Shown here in pieces: positions 26,346 through 35,495 of a stretch of DNA of 64,000 bases. The first letter of the stretch is position 1. Every line of letters starts with the position of its first letter. Under the pieces are notes generated by a model, which saw only the letters and a program-made list of their open reading frames with translations, made no database searches and had not been told where the DNA came from. The stretch comes from Oceanispirochaeta sp963676905 (GTDB taxonomy: Bacteria; Spirochaetota; Spirochaetia; DSM-2461). The position numbers and the translations under genes are program-made. The DNA lies in the NCBI GenBank assembly GCA_963676905.2, contig CAXXVE010000001.1, positions 2,976,001-3,040,000 on the forward strand, in the 5' to 3' direction.

Positions 26346-28516
26346 TTATCCCCATAGACCAGTTTTGTAAACGACCGGTCTCTAAATATTTTTCTCTCTT
26401 TAGATCCAGAGTCTTTCAGAATCAGGTCGTACTCTTTTCCTGGTAGTATTTCTGAAAAATGAAGAAGGAGAGTGTCATCATCTGGGATTTTATCATCATC
26501 AATATGTAGTGACTGACTATAATCATTGTCTGTAGATTTCAAGATAAATTCATCATTTCTATCTAATGTTTTTGGATCTATATTAATTTCAATATTGGTA
26601 GTAAATACTACCTGAATTGATGAAGATTCCTCACTTTTATACCCATCATTTGTAGATCTAATTAGAAATAGATATCTTAATTCAAAATTTTCTTCCATTT
26701 CTTCCAGGCGAGTCTTTTTAATATCAATAGAAAACGGGCAGCTAATCATACTATCTTTAATCTCAACTAGTTTCCTGTGGATAAAATCCTTTTTATTGTT
26801 ATAACCTTCTTCATAGATAAAGACTGAAGCAGTTTTGCCATCATCCAGATTCTTAACGTTAGCTGATAGATAAATATTAGATCCTGATTCGGCTTTATCA
26901 ACTTCCTGTTCATTCCCATCTTCATCGATCCAAAACCATTTGAGCTCACTGAACTCAGGCAGTACCCGGGTGACCTCCATGGTGGAGCTCTGCTCCTTGG
27001 GGCAGTAGAGGGTCCAGGCTGTAAAGAACCAGTTCATGTCGTTATCGCTCTCGGGCTTCCTTATGTCTTTGGCCACCCATTTCACTTCGGCCCGGCTCCC
27101 CTTGTTGACTCCCCGGATATCCTGGAGGGGAGGGTCCTTCTCCGGGTCCGCACCGTCGGGGTAGATGCTGAAGGTCACTGCCGCTCCGTCTCTGACCCCG
27201 CTAGTGGCGCAGCTTAGGGTGACTTCTTCACCCTTTTCGATCTGTGAAGCGCTCCACTGAAGGCTGGAAAGGCTCTTGGGCTGATCTCTGTAGGCTGCTG
27301 CTTCTGCTCCGTAGACTGCGGGGCTGTCTACACGTACAGGGAGCCCTCCGTCCCTCCTGTACTGCTCCGGGTCCTGCCCGGGGTACTGGATGGGGAAGGT
27401 AACTACAGTGCCTATGCTGATAATGGTGCAGTGATCTTTCTGGCCCGCGTCGTCGCAGGTACTGACTGTGCTGCCGATCACAGCGGCGGGGTTACCGTTG
27501 ATACTGACTGAATCGATGCAGCCCCCGGTGACCTCGCCCTTATTGTCGGGATTGGCTGCAAACTTGACGCCAGGAGGCATGGGGAAGTGGCCAGGACTGC
27601 CGAACTCGCTCATCGAGCCCTCTGTGGCGGCCGCTTTGCCTCCGACAGAAACATCGGAAGAGAGTTTATCGCTGAGTTTTCCTATATAGGGGTGGGGGAT
27701 GGCGGGCACCTTGGTCAGACCGCTGTTGGAGGGCACCATGATGTCGTGCATATCCATCCCGGCAACGGGGTCGTTCTCCACAGCGATCTGCATGCTCTCG
27801 GCGGTGACCCCGGTTGAGCCTTTCAGGTCGATGGTGCTTCCCTCTATCGTAATGTCTCCAGAGGCTGTGAGGCCCATGGTTTTTTGGGCTGCAAGGTTAA
27901 GATTGCCTCCGACTTTGAGGCTGATATCCTTTTCGGTGACCCAGCTGGTGGCCTTGCCCTTGACCGTGAGCTTCCGGCAGTCGATATTGACGGCTCCCAG
28001 CTCGTTTGTAAGGTGGACCCCGTCTGTGTCGATGACGACTCTGATTTGTCCGTCCTTGATGGAGGCTTCCAGGCGCTCTTCTCCGGGGGTGTCGTCCAAA
28101 AGGAGGTAGGTACCCCCCGTTTTGACAGCTTTTATATTGTTGTCCTCATTATCAGCGATAACAGGTCGTTTTTTCTGGTTGTTCATGGAGCCGTAAACAG
28201 CCGGGCGGTGGATGTCACCGTAGAGGAAAACCACAAGGACTACCTCGCCTATATCGGGTAGGTTCCAGAAGCCTCTGTCGTCGCCGGCTCCTCTGGTTAT
28301 GATACGGCACCAGTCGGAAATATAGTCGCTTGCCACCTGGGGAAGGTGGACTTTAACCCGGCCCAGAGAGTCCGGGTCCTGATTGTCGGTGATAATCCCC
28401 ATACTGAATACCTGTTCCAGACGGGACTGCTCAAACCTGGTTCTTGCAAGAGGATCACGGGGATCGTAAAACTCTTTGGAGAACTCTTCCAGTATTCTTT
28501 TGAGTTTGAAGCTCAT
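26342..28516 (-). CDS. gp5-like spike fused to PAAR-like and Ig-like domains
   Basis: 724 residues. The OB-fold of VgrG/gp5 proteins lies at about 35-130 (VFSMGIITDNQDPDSLGRVKV, DIGEVVLVVFLYGD). A beta-helix needle with short repeats follows (about 140-250), then a PAAR-like tip (about 255-385, with CIDSVSINGNPAAVIGSTV and a Cys/His pair) and at least two Ig-like domains to the end. It lacks the gp27-like hub, which is encoded separately at 44802. The base composition changes from GC-rich to AT-rich near 26940 (about residue 525), inside the coding sequence. It overlaps the toxin gene by 4 bases, so the C-terminus is probably an adaptor matched to that toxin. Confidence 0.82.
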   Translation of the reverse strand: MSFKLKRILEEFSKEFYDPRDPLARTRFEQSRLEQVFSMGIITDNQDPDSLGRVKVHLPQVASDYISDWCRIITRGAGDDRGFWNLPDIGEVVLVVFLYGDIHRPAVYGSMNNQKKRPVIADNEDNNIKAVKTGGTYLLLDDTPGEERLEASIKDGQIRVVIDTDGVHLTNELGAVNIDCRKLTVKGKATSWVTEKDISLKVGGNLNLAAQKTMGLTASGDITIEGSTIDLKGSTGVTAESMQIAVENDPVAGMDMHDIMVPSNSGLTKVPAIPHPYIGKLSDKLSSDVSVGGKAAATEGSMSEFGSPGHFPMPPGVKFAANPDNKGEVTGGCIDSVSINGNPAAVIGSTVSTCDDAGQKDHCTIISIGTVVTFPIQYPGQDPEQYRRDGGLPVRVDSPAVYGAEAAAYRDQPKSLSSLQWSASQIEKGEEVTLSCATSGVRDGAAVTFSIYPDGADPEKDPPLQDIRGVNKGSRAEVKWVAKDIRKPESDNDMNWFFTAWTLYCPKEQSSTMEVTRVLPEFSELKWFWIDEDGNEQEVDKAESGSNIYLSANVKNLDDGKTASVFIYEEGYNNKKDFIHRKLVEIKDSMISCPFSIDIKKTRLEEMEENFELRYLFLIRSTNDGYKSEESSSIQVVFTTNIEINIDPKTLDRNDEFILKSTDNDYSQSLHIDDDKIPDDDTLLLHFSEILPGKEYDLILKDSGSKERKIFRDRSFTKLVYGDK

Positions 28517-28540
28517 TGTTTTCCCCTTTTATTTTAAGGA

Positions 28541-29173
28541 TCAGTTCAGGGCTATGCCCTTGCCCTCAAGGACAATGCCGCCGTCACCGGAAATTGATGT
28601 ATCCCCGGAAGCTTCAATGCCGAAGTTCTCGCACTCACCGGTGAGATCTCCCTCCAGTTCGATGCTCATCTCTTCAGCAGTGATGGAGACGGAGGTTTCG
28701 GAGCTGATTGTGACATCTACCTCCGATATAAGGTTGATGGATTCGTCTTCGGCATTCAGTTCTATCCGGCTTGTTCCGTCGGGATTCAGTATCTGAATCT
28801 TTTCTGCACCTTCAGTATCGTCCAGGATAATTCTCTGACCGCTTTTGCTGCGGATCATCTTGAGGGCATTGTTACCGTCTCCATTCAGATCGGCATCAGA
28901 GTTTTCTTCGGACAGGGGAAGGGAATTATTCTGAGTCCAGATACTGCCCAGCACATAACCCTCACGGTAGGATTCGTCCTTGAAGGCTATAACAACAAGG
29001 TCTCCCACATCGGGGAGAGAGAAAGCCCCTTTTTCTTCACCTGCAAAGAGAGCCATTACAGGCAGCCAGTCTGTTTCAAAGGGCACAAGTGAGAGGTAGA
29101 TATTGGCCTTTATCCTGCCGTTCTGGTCCGGGTCCTGATTATCAGCTACAAACCCTGTGATAATTTTGTTCAT
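28541..29173 (-). CDS. Short gp5/gpV-like baseplate spike protein
   Basis: From the ATG at 29173 the protein has 210 residues. It starts MNKIITGFVADNQDPDQNGR, continues with the OB-fold block LPDVGDLVVIAFKDESYREG and ends in repetitive beta-helix segments (VDVTISSETSVSITAEEMSI), without PAAR or other extension. GGAG 7 bases upstream supports this start over an upstream one. It overlaps the regulator gene by 32 bases. Probably the plain spike of the machine, the longer 724-aa protein being a cargo-bearing version of the same module. Confidence 0.8.
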   Translation of the reverse strand: MNKIITGFVADNQDPDQNGRIKANIYLSLVPFETDWLPVMALFAGEEKGAFSLPDVGDLVVIAFKDESYREGYVLGSIWTQNNSLPLSEENSDADLNGDGNNALKMIRSKSGQRIILDDTEGAEKIQILNPDGTSRIELNAEDESINLISEVDVTISSETSVSITAEEMSIELEGDLTGECENFGIEASGDTSISGDGGIVLEGKGIALN

Positions 29174-29825
29174 AAATACTCTCCTCGTTGTCCTGGATGA
29201 CCTTGAGTGTTTCAATTTCTTCAAGAAGATAACGGTACTTGCTTGTCAGTTCATTTCTGCTGGAAACCTCAATTTTCTTATAGATATTGCTGATGTGGGT
29301 TTTCAGAGTGCTTCGGGCAATATATAGCTCTTTTTCTATGCTGTCGCTGCTCAGATCTGTTAACAGGAGTTTAAATACCTCACACTGTTTTCTGCTTAAT
29401 CTGGCCAGTTTTGATGGGTACGTCGGAAGAGGCAGGGAGAGCAGATCTTTAATCTCAATACTCTTCTGGTGGTTCTCCGATGTACCTTTCTTTTTGCTTG
29501 CCCTTAACAGGGTGTGGAAAATTTCAAGATCACCGTTGGGAGGGAAAATAGTATATCCGCTAGTCGTGTAGAAGGACTGGTTGTTACTTATGATAATAAT
29601 ACTGCTCTTTCCACCGGTGATATGAGATTCAATATGCAGCAGAAGACCGGTAAGGTCCCCCTGTAAATCTGAAGTGTCAAGTATTGCAAAATTGAAATCC
29701 CCATGAATAGAGCCTACATTCTGGATGCCCATCTGACAGGTTCTTATATGACTCAAAGTTGTTTTGAGGTAGTGAATTATGAGATTTGATGTAGTGTAGC
29801 TCTTACTGATTATAAGAATATCCAC
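29142..29825 (-). CDS. LuxR-family regulator with atypical receiver-like domain
   Basis: 227 residues. The C-terminal LuxR helix-turn-helix is clear (LSRKQCEVFKLLLTDLSSDS and ARSTLKTHISNIYKKI, about 145-205). The N-terminal 120 residues have a receiver-like strand order, with Asp in FAILDTSDL, but lack the acidic pair at the end of strand one. The start is GTG at 29825 after AAGGAA. Encoded between the spike genes and the divergent baseplate operon, it is the likely local controller of the injection system. Confidence 0.8.
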   Translation of the reverse strand: MDILIISKSYTTSNLIIHYLKTTLSHIRTCQMGIQNVGSIHGDFNFAILDTSDLQGDLTGLLLHIESHITGGKSSIIIISNNQSFYTTSGYTIFPPNGDLEIFHTLLRASKKKGTSENHQKSIEIKDLLSLPLPTYPSKLARLSRKQCEVFKLLLTDLSSDSIEKELYIARSTLKTHISNIYKKIEVSSRNELTSKYRYLLEEIETLKVIQDNEESIYEQNYHRVCS

Positions 29826-29849
29826 AAAGAATTCCTTTTATTAATTAAC

Positions 29850-30050
29850 TTAGAAAATATAAGCAAGAATACATTGAAAAAATATACGAATGTGAACTAA
29901 ATACACTTTTTTATAGCAAAACAATTGAATTAAAACAATGTTTTTTTGAAAAATAATATAAAAAAAATGGCATATCACAAATAGAATAAAAAACAAGATT
30001 ATTATGTTAAAAAATTTTAATTTAGACCAAAAGGTTGAAGTATTAGACAT
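29850..30050 (-). CDS. Possible small membrane protein upstream of the LuxR gene
   Basis: A 66-residue ORF with a strong ribosome site (AAAGGAG 6 bases before the ATG at 30050) and one clear hydrophobic helix (about residues 14-35), then a basic, aromatic C-terminal part. It ends 24 bases before the regulator start on the same strand. No family is recognised and the region is very AT-rich, so chance is possible; the ribosome site and placement are the reasons for listing it. Confidence 0.4.
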   Translation of the reverse strand: MSNTSTFWSKLKFFNIIILFFILFVICHFFYIIFQKNIVLIQLFCYKKVYLVHIRIFFQCILAYIF

Positions 30051-30101
30051 AAATAACTCCTTTTATTCTAATAATATGTAGGAAAATAAAAATGAGTGAC
30101 G

Positions 30102-30119
30102 ACTCGATAGTCCTCGAGT
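30102..30119. promoter_or_regulatory. Palindrome between divergent regulator and baseplate operons
   Basis: ACTCGA (30102-30107), 6-base spacer, TCGAGT (30114-30119). An 18-bp operator-sized dyad in the intergenic region next to a LuxR-type gene; candidate binding site. Confidence 0.4.
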
Positions 30120-30136
30120 ACTAGTTTTTTAATAAT

Positions 30137-30157
30137 GGTATGAAAAAAAATCATACC
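30137..30157. promoter_or_regulatory. Second dyad in the divergent control region
   Basis: GGTATGA (30137-30143), seven A residues, TCATACC (30151-30157): perfect 7-bp arms. It may be an operator or an RNA hairpin in the leader of the baseplate operon. Confidence 0.4.
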
Positions 30158-30257
30158 CGAGGATGATTTACAAAAAATGGAACCCTGTTGATACTCATAA
30201 AGTAAATAACTGTATACATATGAAAAGTTGAATAAAGCGGGAGTATTTTTATTATTT

Positions 30258-30677
30258 ATGAATTCATCGTTTCTGGGGAAAGGGTTGTCTTTTCCTTTCT
30301 GTCTGAATCCAAAAGGATCTCTAAGTGATGTCAGTGGAAGGCTGTCTGTTGAGCAGTCTATAAGAATAATACTGGGCACCACCAAGGGGGAGCGGGTGAT
30401 GCGGCCTGACTTTGGATGCGACCTGGGCTCTCTTGTTTTTTCCCCAAACAACAGCCGTACCCGGTCGCTGGCTCAGTACTATGTAGAGGATGCACTTAAT
30501 AAATGGGAGCACCGAATTATTCTCCGCGAAGTATCTGTTACCACTGACGAAGATGATGAGACAAAGTTTCATATCAAAATTGACTACCTTTTACGGTCGG
30601 TCAACACCTATTTCAACATGGTTTATCCCTTTTATTTAGAGCGAGGCGAAATTGATACCCAGTCCCAATTTGGATGA
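30258..30677 (+). CDS. gp25-like baseplate wedge protein
   Basis: From ATG 30258, 139 residues starting MNSSFLGKGLSFPF, with IRIILGTTKGERVMRPDFGC, the diagnostic GPW/gp25 segment. It links baseplate wedge and sheath and starts sheath assembly. An in-frame TTG lies 30 bases upstream; the ATG fits the family N-terminus better, though the nearest GGAG is 15 bases away, so translation may be weak. It is the first gene of the plus-strand arm and overlaps the baseplate J gene by 26 bases. Confidence 0.88.
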   Translation: MNSSFLGKGLSFPFCLNPKGSLSDVSGRLSVEQSIRIILGTTKGERVMRPDFGCDLGSLVFSPNNSRTRSLAQYYVEDALNKWEHRIILREVSVTTDEDDETKFHIKIDYLLRSVNTYFNMVYPFYLERGEIDTQSQFG

Positions 30678-33669
30678 CAAAACCTATAAAGAGATCGTAG
30701 AGGAAGCCCTCTCTCTTATTCCTCACTACACACCCGAGTGGACCAATCACAACCCCACGGATCCCGGTGTGACTTTGATCGAACTGTTTTCATGGATGAC
30801 CGAAATGGTTCTGTACCGAATGAACCGGGTTCCTGAAAAAACATATCTTGCCATGCTGGATATGATGGGACTGACCCTTTCGGCTCCTCAGGCTTCCCGT
30901 GTACTGCTCCGCTTTTTTCCAGTTGATGGATATGAAGGTGTCATTCATCTGAAAAAAGGATTTCAGGTTTCGACTAGCAGAAGCGATGCCAATGAGAGTG
31001 TCAGTTTTGAAACTGATAAAAGGGTCTCGATTCAGAACAACCGTATCCTTTCCTGTCTGAGTGTAAAAGGAACCAGAGTCGCCGATCATATGCCTGAGCT
31101 GGATGATCCCGAATCAGGAGGATTCGCTCTTTTTCATGCTGAAGAGGAGATGGAGCGGTATCTTTATTTCTCTTCGAGAGCATTTCAGTTTCTGAGAGAG
31201 CCGAATGTGGTCTGTTTGAAGGTGGATCAGGCTCTGGATATTCACTCATCCTCTGAAGAGCTGCTCCGCCTGTTCGAGTATGAGTACTGGGACGGTGAGA
31301 GATGGGTTCTGATAGAACCCAGATATTCTCTAAAGGGCGAAAAGAAGAGTGAGAACACCCTCTACTTTCAGGGGCCGCTAATGGTGGAAAGCTGTGAAGT
31401 CAAGGGAGAAGAGGGGCTCTATGTCAGGGCCAAGCTCAAGGAGTTTCCCTCGGATCTTCGTTGCTTTGATGTGAACACGGTTACAACCCGTCTCATATTT
31501 ACAGGAGACGGGATACTGCCTGACAGCTGTATTTTCAACTCATCAACATATATGGAACTTGATCTTGAAAAGGATTTCAAACCCTTTCAGGATCAGCCTG
31601 TTGTAGATGATATTTTCTATCTGGCCTCGGATGAAGTGTTGAGTAAAAAAGGTGCACGAGTCTCTATTAATCTGCTTTTGAATGAGTCTGTTAAACCCTC
31701 TTTTCCCGAAGATACTCTGGTTATGAGATATGAGTTCTGGGATGGCAGCAACTGGATGATTCTTGGAGTTTCAAGGCCTGGTGAAGAAGTTTATGATTCA
31801 GGGCCTTTCCGGTTCAAAGACGAAACCCGTGCCTTTTGTGAATCCGGAGCCATCTCATTTGTCTGCCCGCCCAACCTCAGTACCAAGGAAATCCATGGCC
31901 AGGAGCGATACTGGCTGCGTGTGCGAATCAGTGTGGAAGACATGGGAAAGGGCGGAGGCTACCGTGAGACAGATCAGGGAACATGGGAGTGGCACTTCTC
32001 TGAAAAAATTATATCTCCCCTGATCTCACGGCTCAGACTCTCCTATGATGCAGGGCATCACAGTGTGGATGATCTGATCGTCTATTCTGATTACTCATAC
32101 AACTCTTTCAAAAAAGAGCTTGAGCAGAATCTGAAAACCTCAAGAGATAATGGACTGACTACTCCCTTCTGTCTGATCAATGCATCCAGAGACAAAGTTC
32201 CCTATACTTGCTTTGGTTTTGAAAAAGCCCTGGGCAGCGATGAAGCCTCTTTATACTTCCATCTTGATGAGGTGGATGCAAGGGAGGACTTTTTCAGTGA
32301 GAGTTTCAGAAGCTTCAATAAGAGGCAGATATCACTGACATGGGAATACTGTTTAGACGGAGAGTGGAAGAAGCTCAATGTTAATGACTACACAGATTCA
32401 TTTCACAGGTCCGGTTTTGTAGAGTTTCAGGTACCGGATGGCTGGGAGTCATTTGAGCAGTATGGACAGAACCTGTTCTGGATACGGGTCATCTTTGAAA
32501 ACGGCAGTTTTGAATCAACTCCGGTACTGAAGAATGTATACCACAATGCCGTATATGCCTCAAACTGCCGGACTTATGGAAATGAAGTACTTGCTTCGGG
32601 AAGCGGCTCTCCAGGTCAGGAGTACTCACTTGTCAGAACACCTGTACTCCCGGGTCTTCAGATTGAAGTTAGAGAGAGCACAATGCCTCCTGAGACAGAG
32701 CGTCAGATCATCATAGATGAAGAAGGACCCGATGCCATAAGAACCATCTCTGGAAAGAGCGGCAGGGAGGAGGTCTGGATACGGTACCATCAGGTTGAAA
32801 ACTTCTATGAGTCTACTTCCGTTTCACGCCACTATGTATTGGACTACCGGAATAACAGAGTTCTCTTCGGAGACGGTAAACGGGCTGTAATTCCTCCCCG
32901 GGGGAAAAATAACATTATTGTTGCCCATACCAGAACAGGGGGAGGACTCAAAGGCAATGTCGGTCGGGGAACCATACGTATACTCCGGGAGAGTATACCC
33001 TTTCTTGCCGCTGTGAATAATCCCTTTCCCGCCCAGGGAGGGGCTGATCTTGAAAATCTGGATAACTTGAAGAAAAGAGCAGCCGGGGTATTCCGCAGCA
33101 GAAACAGGGCCGTTACTGCCGAGGATTTTTCATGGCTCTCTTTTGAAGCATCCAGTTCTGTTGGACGGGCTATTTGCCTTCCCAGAGTGAACAATCAGGG
33201 GGAGATCGTTGTAATCATCCTGCCCCGGAGAGAGAAGGTGGATCTTAAAGAGAAGCTCTATCCCTCATCCGAGCTTATCAGGCGGGTAAAGGACTATCTG
33301 GACGAGAGAAAGCTTGTGGGTACCAGACTTCGTGTTGCCGGTCCTCTCTACCGTCCCGTCTCCATCAGAGTCAGTCTGGTTTTCAAAAAAGATATTGCCG
33401 AGACAAGGACTGAAAAAGACGTGATTGAAGAGACTCTGCGCAGGTCTCTGCATCCCCTTCTTGGAGAAAACGGTTCGGGATGGGAGTTCGGCAGAGCTCT
33501 TCAGAAAGAGTTTGTACAAAGAACCCTGGAGAGGATTCCTTCAGTTCATCATCTGGAGGATATAACACTTACCGATGAGCAATCAGGACTGGAGCAGGAG
33601 AGAATCTCGCTGCGGGGAGATGAACTGATTTTTCTGAACAGTTTTATCATCGAGGACAGGCGGTCGTAA
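30652..33669 (+). CDS. Baseplate J-like wedge protein (Afp11 type)
   Basis: 1005 residues. The N-terminus (HYTPEWTNHNPTDPGVTLIE and LFSWMTEMVLYRMNRVPEKT) is the signature of putative baseplate assembly proteins of contractile systems; the C-terminal third carries the gpJ-type core (RTGGGLKGNVG, FPAQGGADLENLDNLKKRA and RNRAVTAEDFSWL). It forms the wedge around the hub. The start is a TTG at 30652 preceded by GAGG and embedded in the gp25 gene. The stop overlaps the next ATG by one base. Confidence 0.9.
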   Translation: MIPSPNLDDKTYKEIVEEALSLIPHYTPEWTNHNPTDPGVTLIELFSWMTEMVLYRMNRVPEKTYLAMLDMMGLTLSAPQASRVLLRFFPVDGYEGVIHLKKGFQVSTSRSDANESVSFETDKRVSIQNNRILSCLSVKGTRVADHMPELDDPESGGFALFHAEEEMERYLYFSSRAFQFLREPNVVCLKVDQALDIHSSSEELLRLFEYEYWDGERWVLIEPRYSLKGEKKSENTLYFQGPLMVESCEVKGEEGLYVRAKLKEFPSDLRCFDVNTVTTRLIFTGDGILPDSCIFNSSTYMELDLEKDFKPFQDQPVVDDIFYLASDEVLSKKGARVSINLLLNESVKPSFPEDTLVMRYEFWDGSNWMILGVSRPGEEVYDSGPFRFKDETRAFCESGAISFVCPPNLSTKEIHGQERYWLRVRISVEDMGKGGGYRETDQGTWEWHFSEKIISPLISRLRLSYDAGHHSVDDLIVYSDYSYNSFKKELEQNLKTSRDNGLTTPFCLINASRDKVPYTCFGFEKALGSDEASLYFHLDEVDAREDFFSESFRSFNKRQISLTWEYCLDGEWKKLNVNDYTDSFHRSGFVEFQVPDGWESFEQYGQNLFWIRVIFENGSFESTPVLKNVYHNAVYASNCRTYGNEVLASGSGSPGQEYSLVRTPVLPGLQIEVRESTMPPETERQIIIDEEGPDAIRTISGKSGREEVWIRYHQVENFYESTSVSRHYVLDYRNNRVLFGDGKRAVIPPRGKNNIIVAHTRTGGGLKGNVGRGTIRILRESIPFLAAVNNPFPAQGGADLENLDNLKKRAAGVFRSRNRAVTAEDFSWLSFEASSSVGRAICLPRVNNQGEIVVIILPRREKVDLKEKLYPSSELIRRVKDYLDERKLVGTRLRVAGPLYRPVSIRVSLVFKKDIAETRTEKDVIEETLRRSLHPLLGENGSGWEFGRALQKEFVQRTLERIPSVHHLEDITLTDEQSGLEQERISLRGDELIFLNSFIIEDRRS

Positions 33670-34220
33670 TGAAAGAGATTGATCAGAGCCGGGTTCTCAG
33701 CCACGTAGTGGATGGAACCGTAGACAAACTGTCGGGATGGTTTCCAAAGAAGGATGTCCAGCTTTGGAACGGCAAAGTGAAGAACGGAATCTATCTCTGG
33801 GTCTCTGGAATGAAAAACTCAGGAGAGAACAACAGGATGGAAGTCCTGAGGATCAGGAAAGAGGATAAACAGGGAGAGTATGAAGTTCAGGTACCCAGTC
33901 CCAGAATGGTATCGCTCTGCATTTCTGTTATTCCTGCTCTTTCAAAGCCTTCAGACTCCCTTGACTGTACTGCGCTTCTGCTCCGCAGCCTGATGGATGA
34001 TCCATTTGTCGATGTAGGGACATGCAACTGGTACGGCAATGAGGGAGGGCGGGCCATGCTTGAAGAGATTGACGGGACCGGTCTTGCCCCGGTACCAGAA
34101 GGTTTGGAAGCCTATGCGCCATACAGGCTGGATATGAAGGTCACTGTCGGGATCAATTCCGTCAGGGAAGAGAGATTTACACGAGTTCAGAAACGGCAGT
34201 TTACTGCTGTGAAGAAATAA
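33669..34220 (+). CDS. DUF4255/Pvc16-like tail terminator protein
   Basis: 183 residues, soluble. The pattern of a short N-terminal helix, a middle beta segment with PSPRMVSLCISVIPALSK and a C-terminal sheet resembles the Pvc16 N-terminal family (DUF4255), which caps the tube/sheath end distal to the baseplate. It sits between baseplate J and the first sheath gene, where this protein is often found. Assignment is by pattern and position; moderate confidence. Confidence 0.6.
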   Translation: MKEIDQSRVLSHVVDGTVDKLSGWFPKKDVQLWNGKVKNGIYLWVSGMKNSGENNRMEVLRIRKEDKQGEYEVQVPSPRMVSLCISVIPALSKPSDSLDCTALLLRSLMDDPFVDVGTCNWYGNEGGRAMLEEIDGTGLAPVPEGLEAYAPYRLDMKVTVGINSVREERFTRVQKRQFTAVKK

Positions 34221-34248
34221 AATTTATGGGAAGTAAAGGAGACTTAAC

Positions 34249-35475
34249 ATGCCGCAGTACTTAACCCCGGGTGTTTACGTTGAAGAGGTCTCCGGCGGAT
34301 CAAAGCCGCTGGAAGCAGGGGCAACAAATGTTGTCGGATTTTTGGGGGTTGCCGAGAAGGGCCCCGTAAACGATGTGACTCTTGTCACCAATTGGACCCA
34401 GTACTCAAAACTCTTCGGAGGAATGCACAAGAACGGATGGCTGGGCCACTCTGTCTATCAGTTCTTCCAGAATGGAGGGACTAAATGCTACATCAACAAC
34501 CTGATGGAAGCGCCTGTTGAAAAGGCCGCTGCCGGCAAGGATGAGAAAAGCGGAAAAGAAGATGCCAAGGCAAAAGAGGGCGAGGCAGCGGCTGAAGAGT
34601 TTAAAGTAGCCAACCCTGACGGCCTCACAAAGCTTATCATCGGAAAGGATGAAGGACCCGGTAATAGATCGGGGCTCTGTGCCTTTAATGAGGTCGGGGA
34701 CATCTCTATCGTCTGCGCTCCCGGTGTTACTGAACCTGCTGCCCAGGATGCTATCCTCTCCCACTGTGAACAGAATCGTTTCCGTGTAGCTGTTCTTGAT
34801 GCTCCTGAGACGCTGGAAAAGGGTATCGATACAATGCCGATGCCAAGAGACTCCACCATGGGAGCCTACTACTTTCCCTGGGTCAAGATGTACGACGCTG
34901 ATAACGACGCTGATGTCTATGCACCCCCCTGCGGCGGAGTCGCTGGTGTTTATGGCCGCGTGGACAGTACCAGAGGAGTCTATAAGGCCCCTGCCAATGA
35001 AATATTCAGAACTGCTACAGGTCTGAAATACAACCTTACCGATGCAGAGCAGGAGCTGCTGAATCCCAAGGGAATCAACTGCATCAGAGAGTTCGAGGGA
35101 CGGGGTATCCGTGTATGGGGCGCCAGAACCTTCAGCTCTGATCCCGAATGGAAATACATCAATGTAAGACGCCTGTTCTGCATGGTTGAAAAAACCATTC
35201 AGGAAGGCACTAACTGGGTCGTTTTTGAGCCCAATACCAGAGCTCTGTGGAAGCAGATTGTCCGCAACCTGACTGCTTTCTGCCTGAGGCTGTGGAAAGA
35301 GGGAGCACTGTTCGGTGATTCTCCGGAAGAGGCGTTCTTTGTCCGCTGTGACGATGAGCTTAATCCTCCGGAATCAATAGATGCGGGATATGTAGTCTGT
35401 GAGCTTGGAATAGCACCTGCCAAACCGGCGGAATTTGTGGTTTTCCGTGTTTCACAGAAGACATTGACTGAATAA
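34249..35475 (+). CDS. Contractile tail sheath protein 1
   Basis: 408 residues. The N-terminus MPQYLTPGVYVEEVSGGSKP, NVVGFLGVAEKGPVNDV and the C-terminal RTFSSDPEWKYINVRRLF block with WVVFEPNTRALW are canonical for phage/eCIS sheaths. Residues 88-118 form a Lys/Glu/Ala-rich low-complexity insertion that is absent from the second sheath. Good SD (AAGGAG) and a following tube gene suggest it is the major sheath. Sheath contraction drives the tube. Confidence 0.95.
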   Translation: MPQYLTPGVYVEEVSGGSKPLEAGATNVVGFLGVAEKGPVNDVTLVTNWTQYSKLFGGMHKNGWLGHSVYQFFQNGGTKCYINNLMEAPVEKAAAGKDEKSGKEDAKAKEGEAAAEEFKVANPDGLTKLIIGKDEGPGNRSGLCAFNEVGDISIVCAPGVTEPAAQDAILSHCEQNRFRVAVLDAPETLEKGIDTMPMPRDSTMGAYYFPWVKMYDADNDADVYAPPCGGVAGVYGRVDSTRGVYKAPANEIFRTATGLKYNLTDAEQELLNPKGINCIREFEGRGIRVWGARTFSSDPEWKYINVRRLFCMVEKTIQEGTNWVVFEPNTRALWKQIVRNLTAFCLRLWKEGALFGDSPEEAFFVRCDDELNPPESIDAGYVVCELGIAPAKPAEFVVFRVSQKTLTE

Positions 35476-35495
35476 AAATTTTTAAGGAGAGATGT

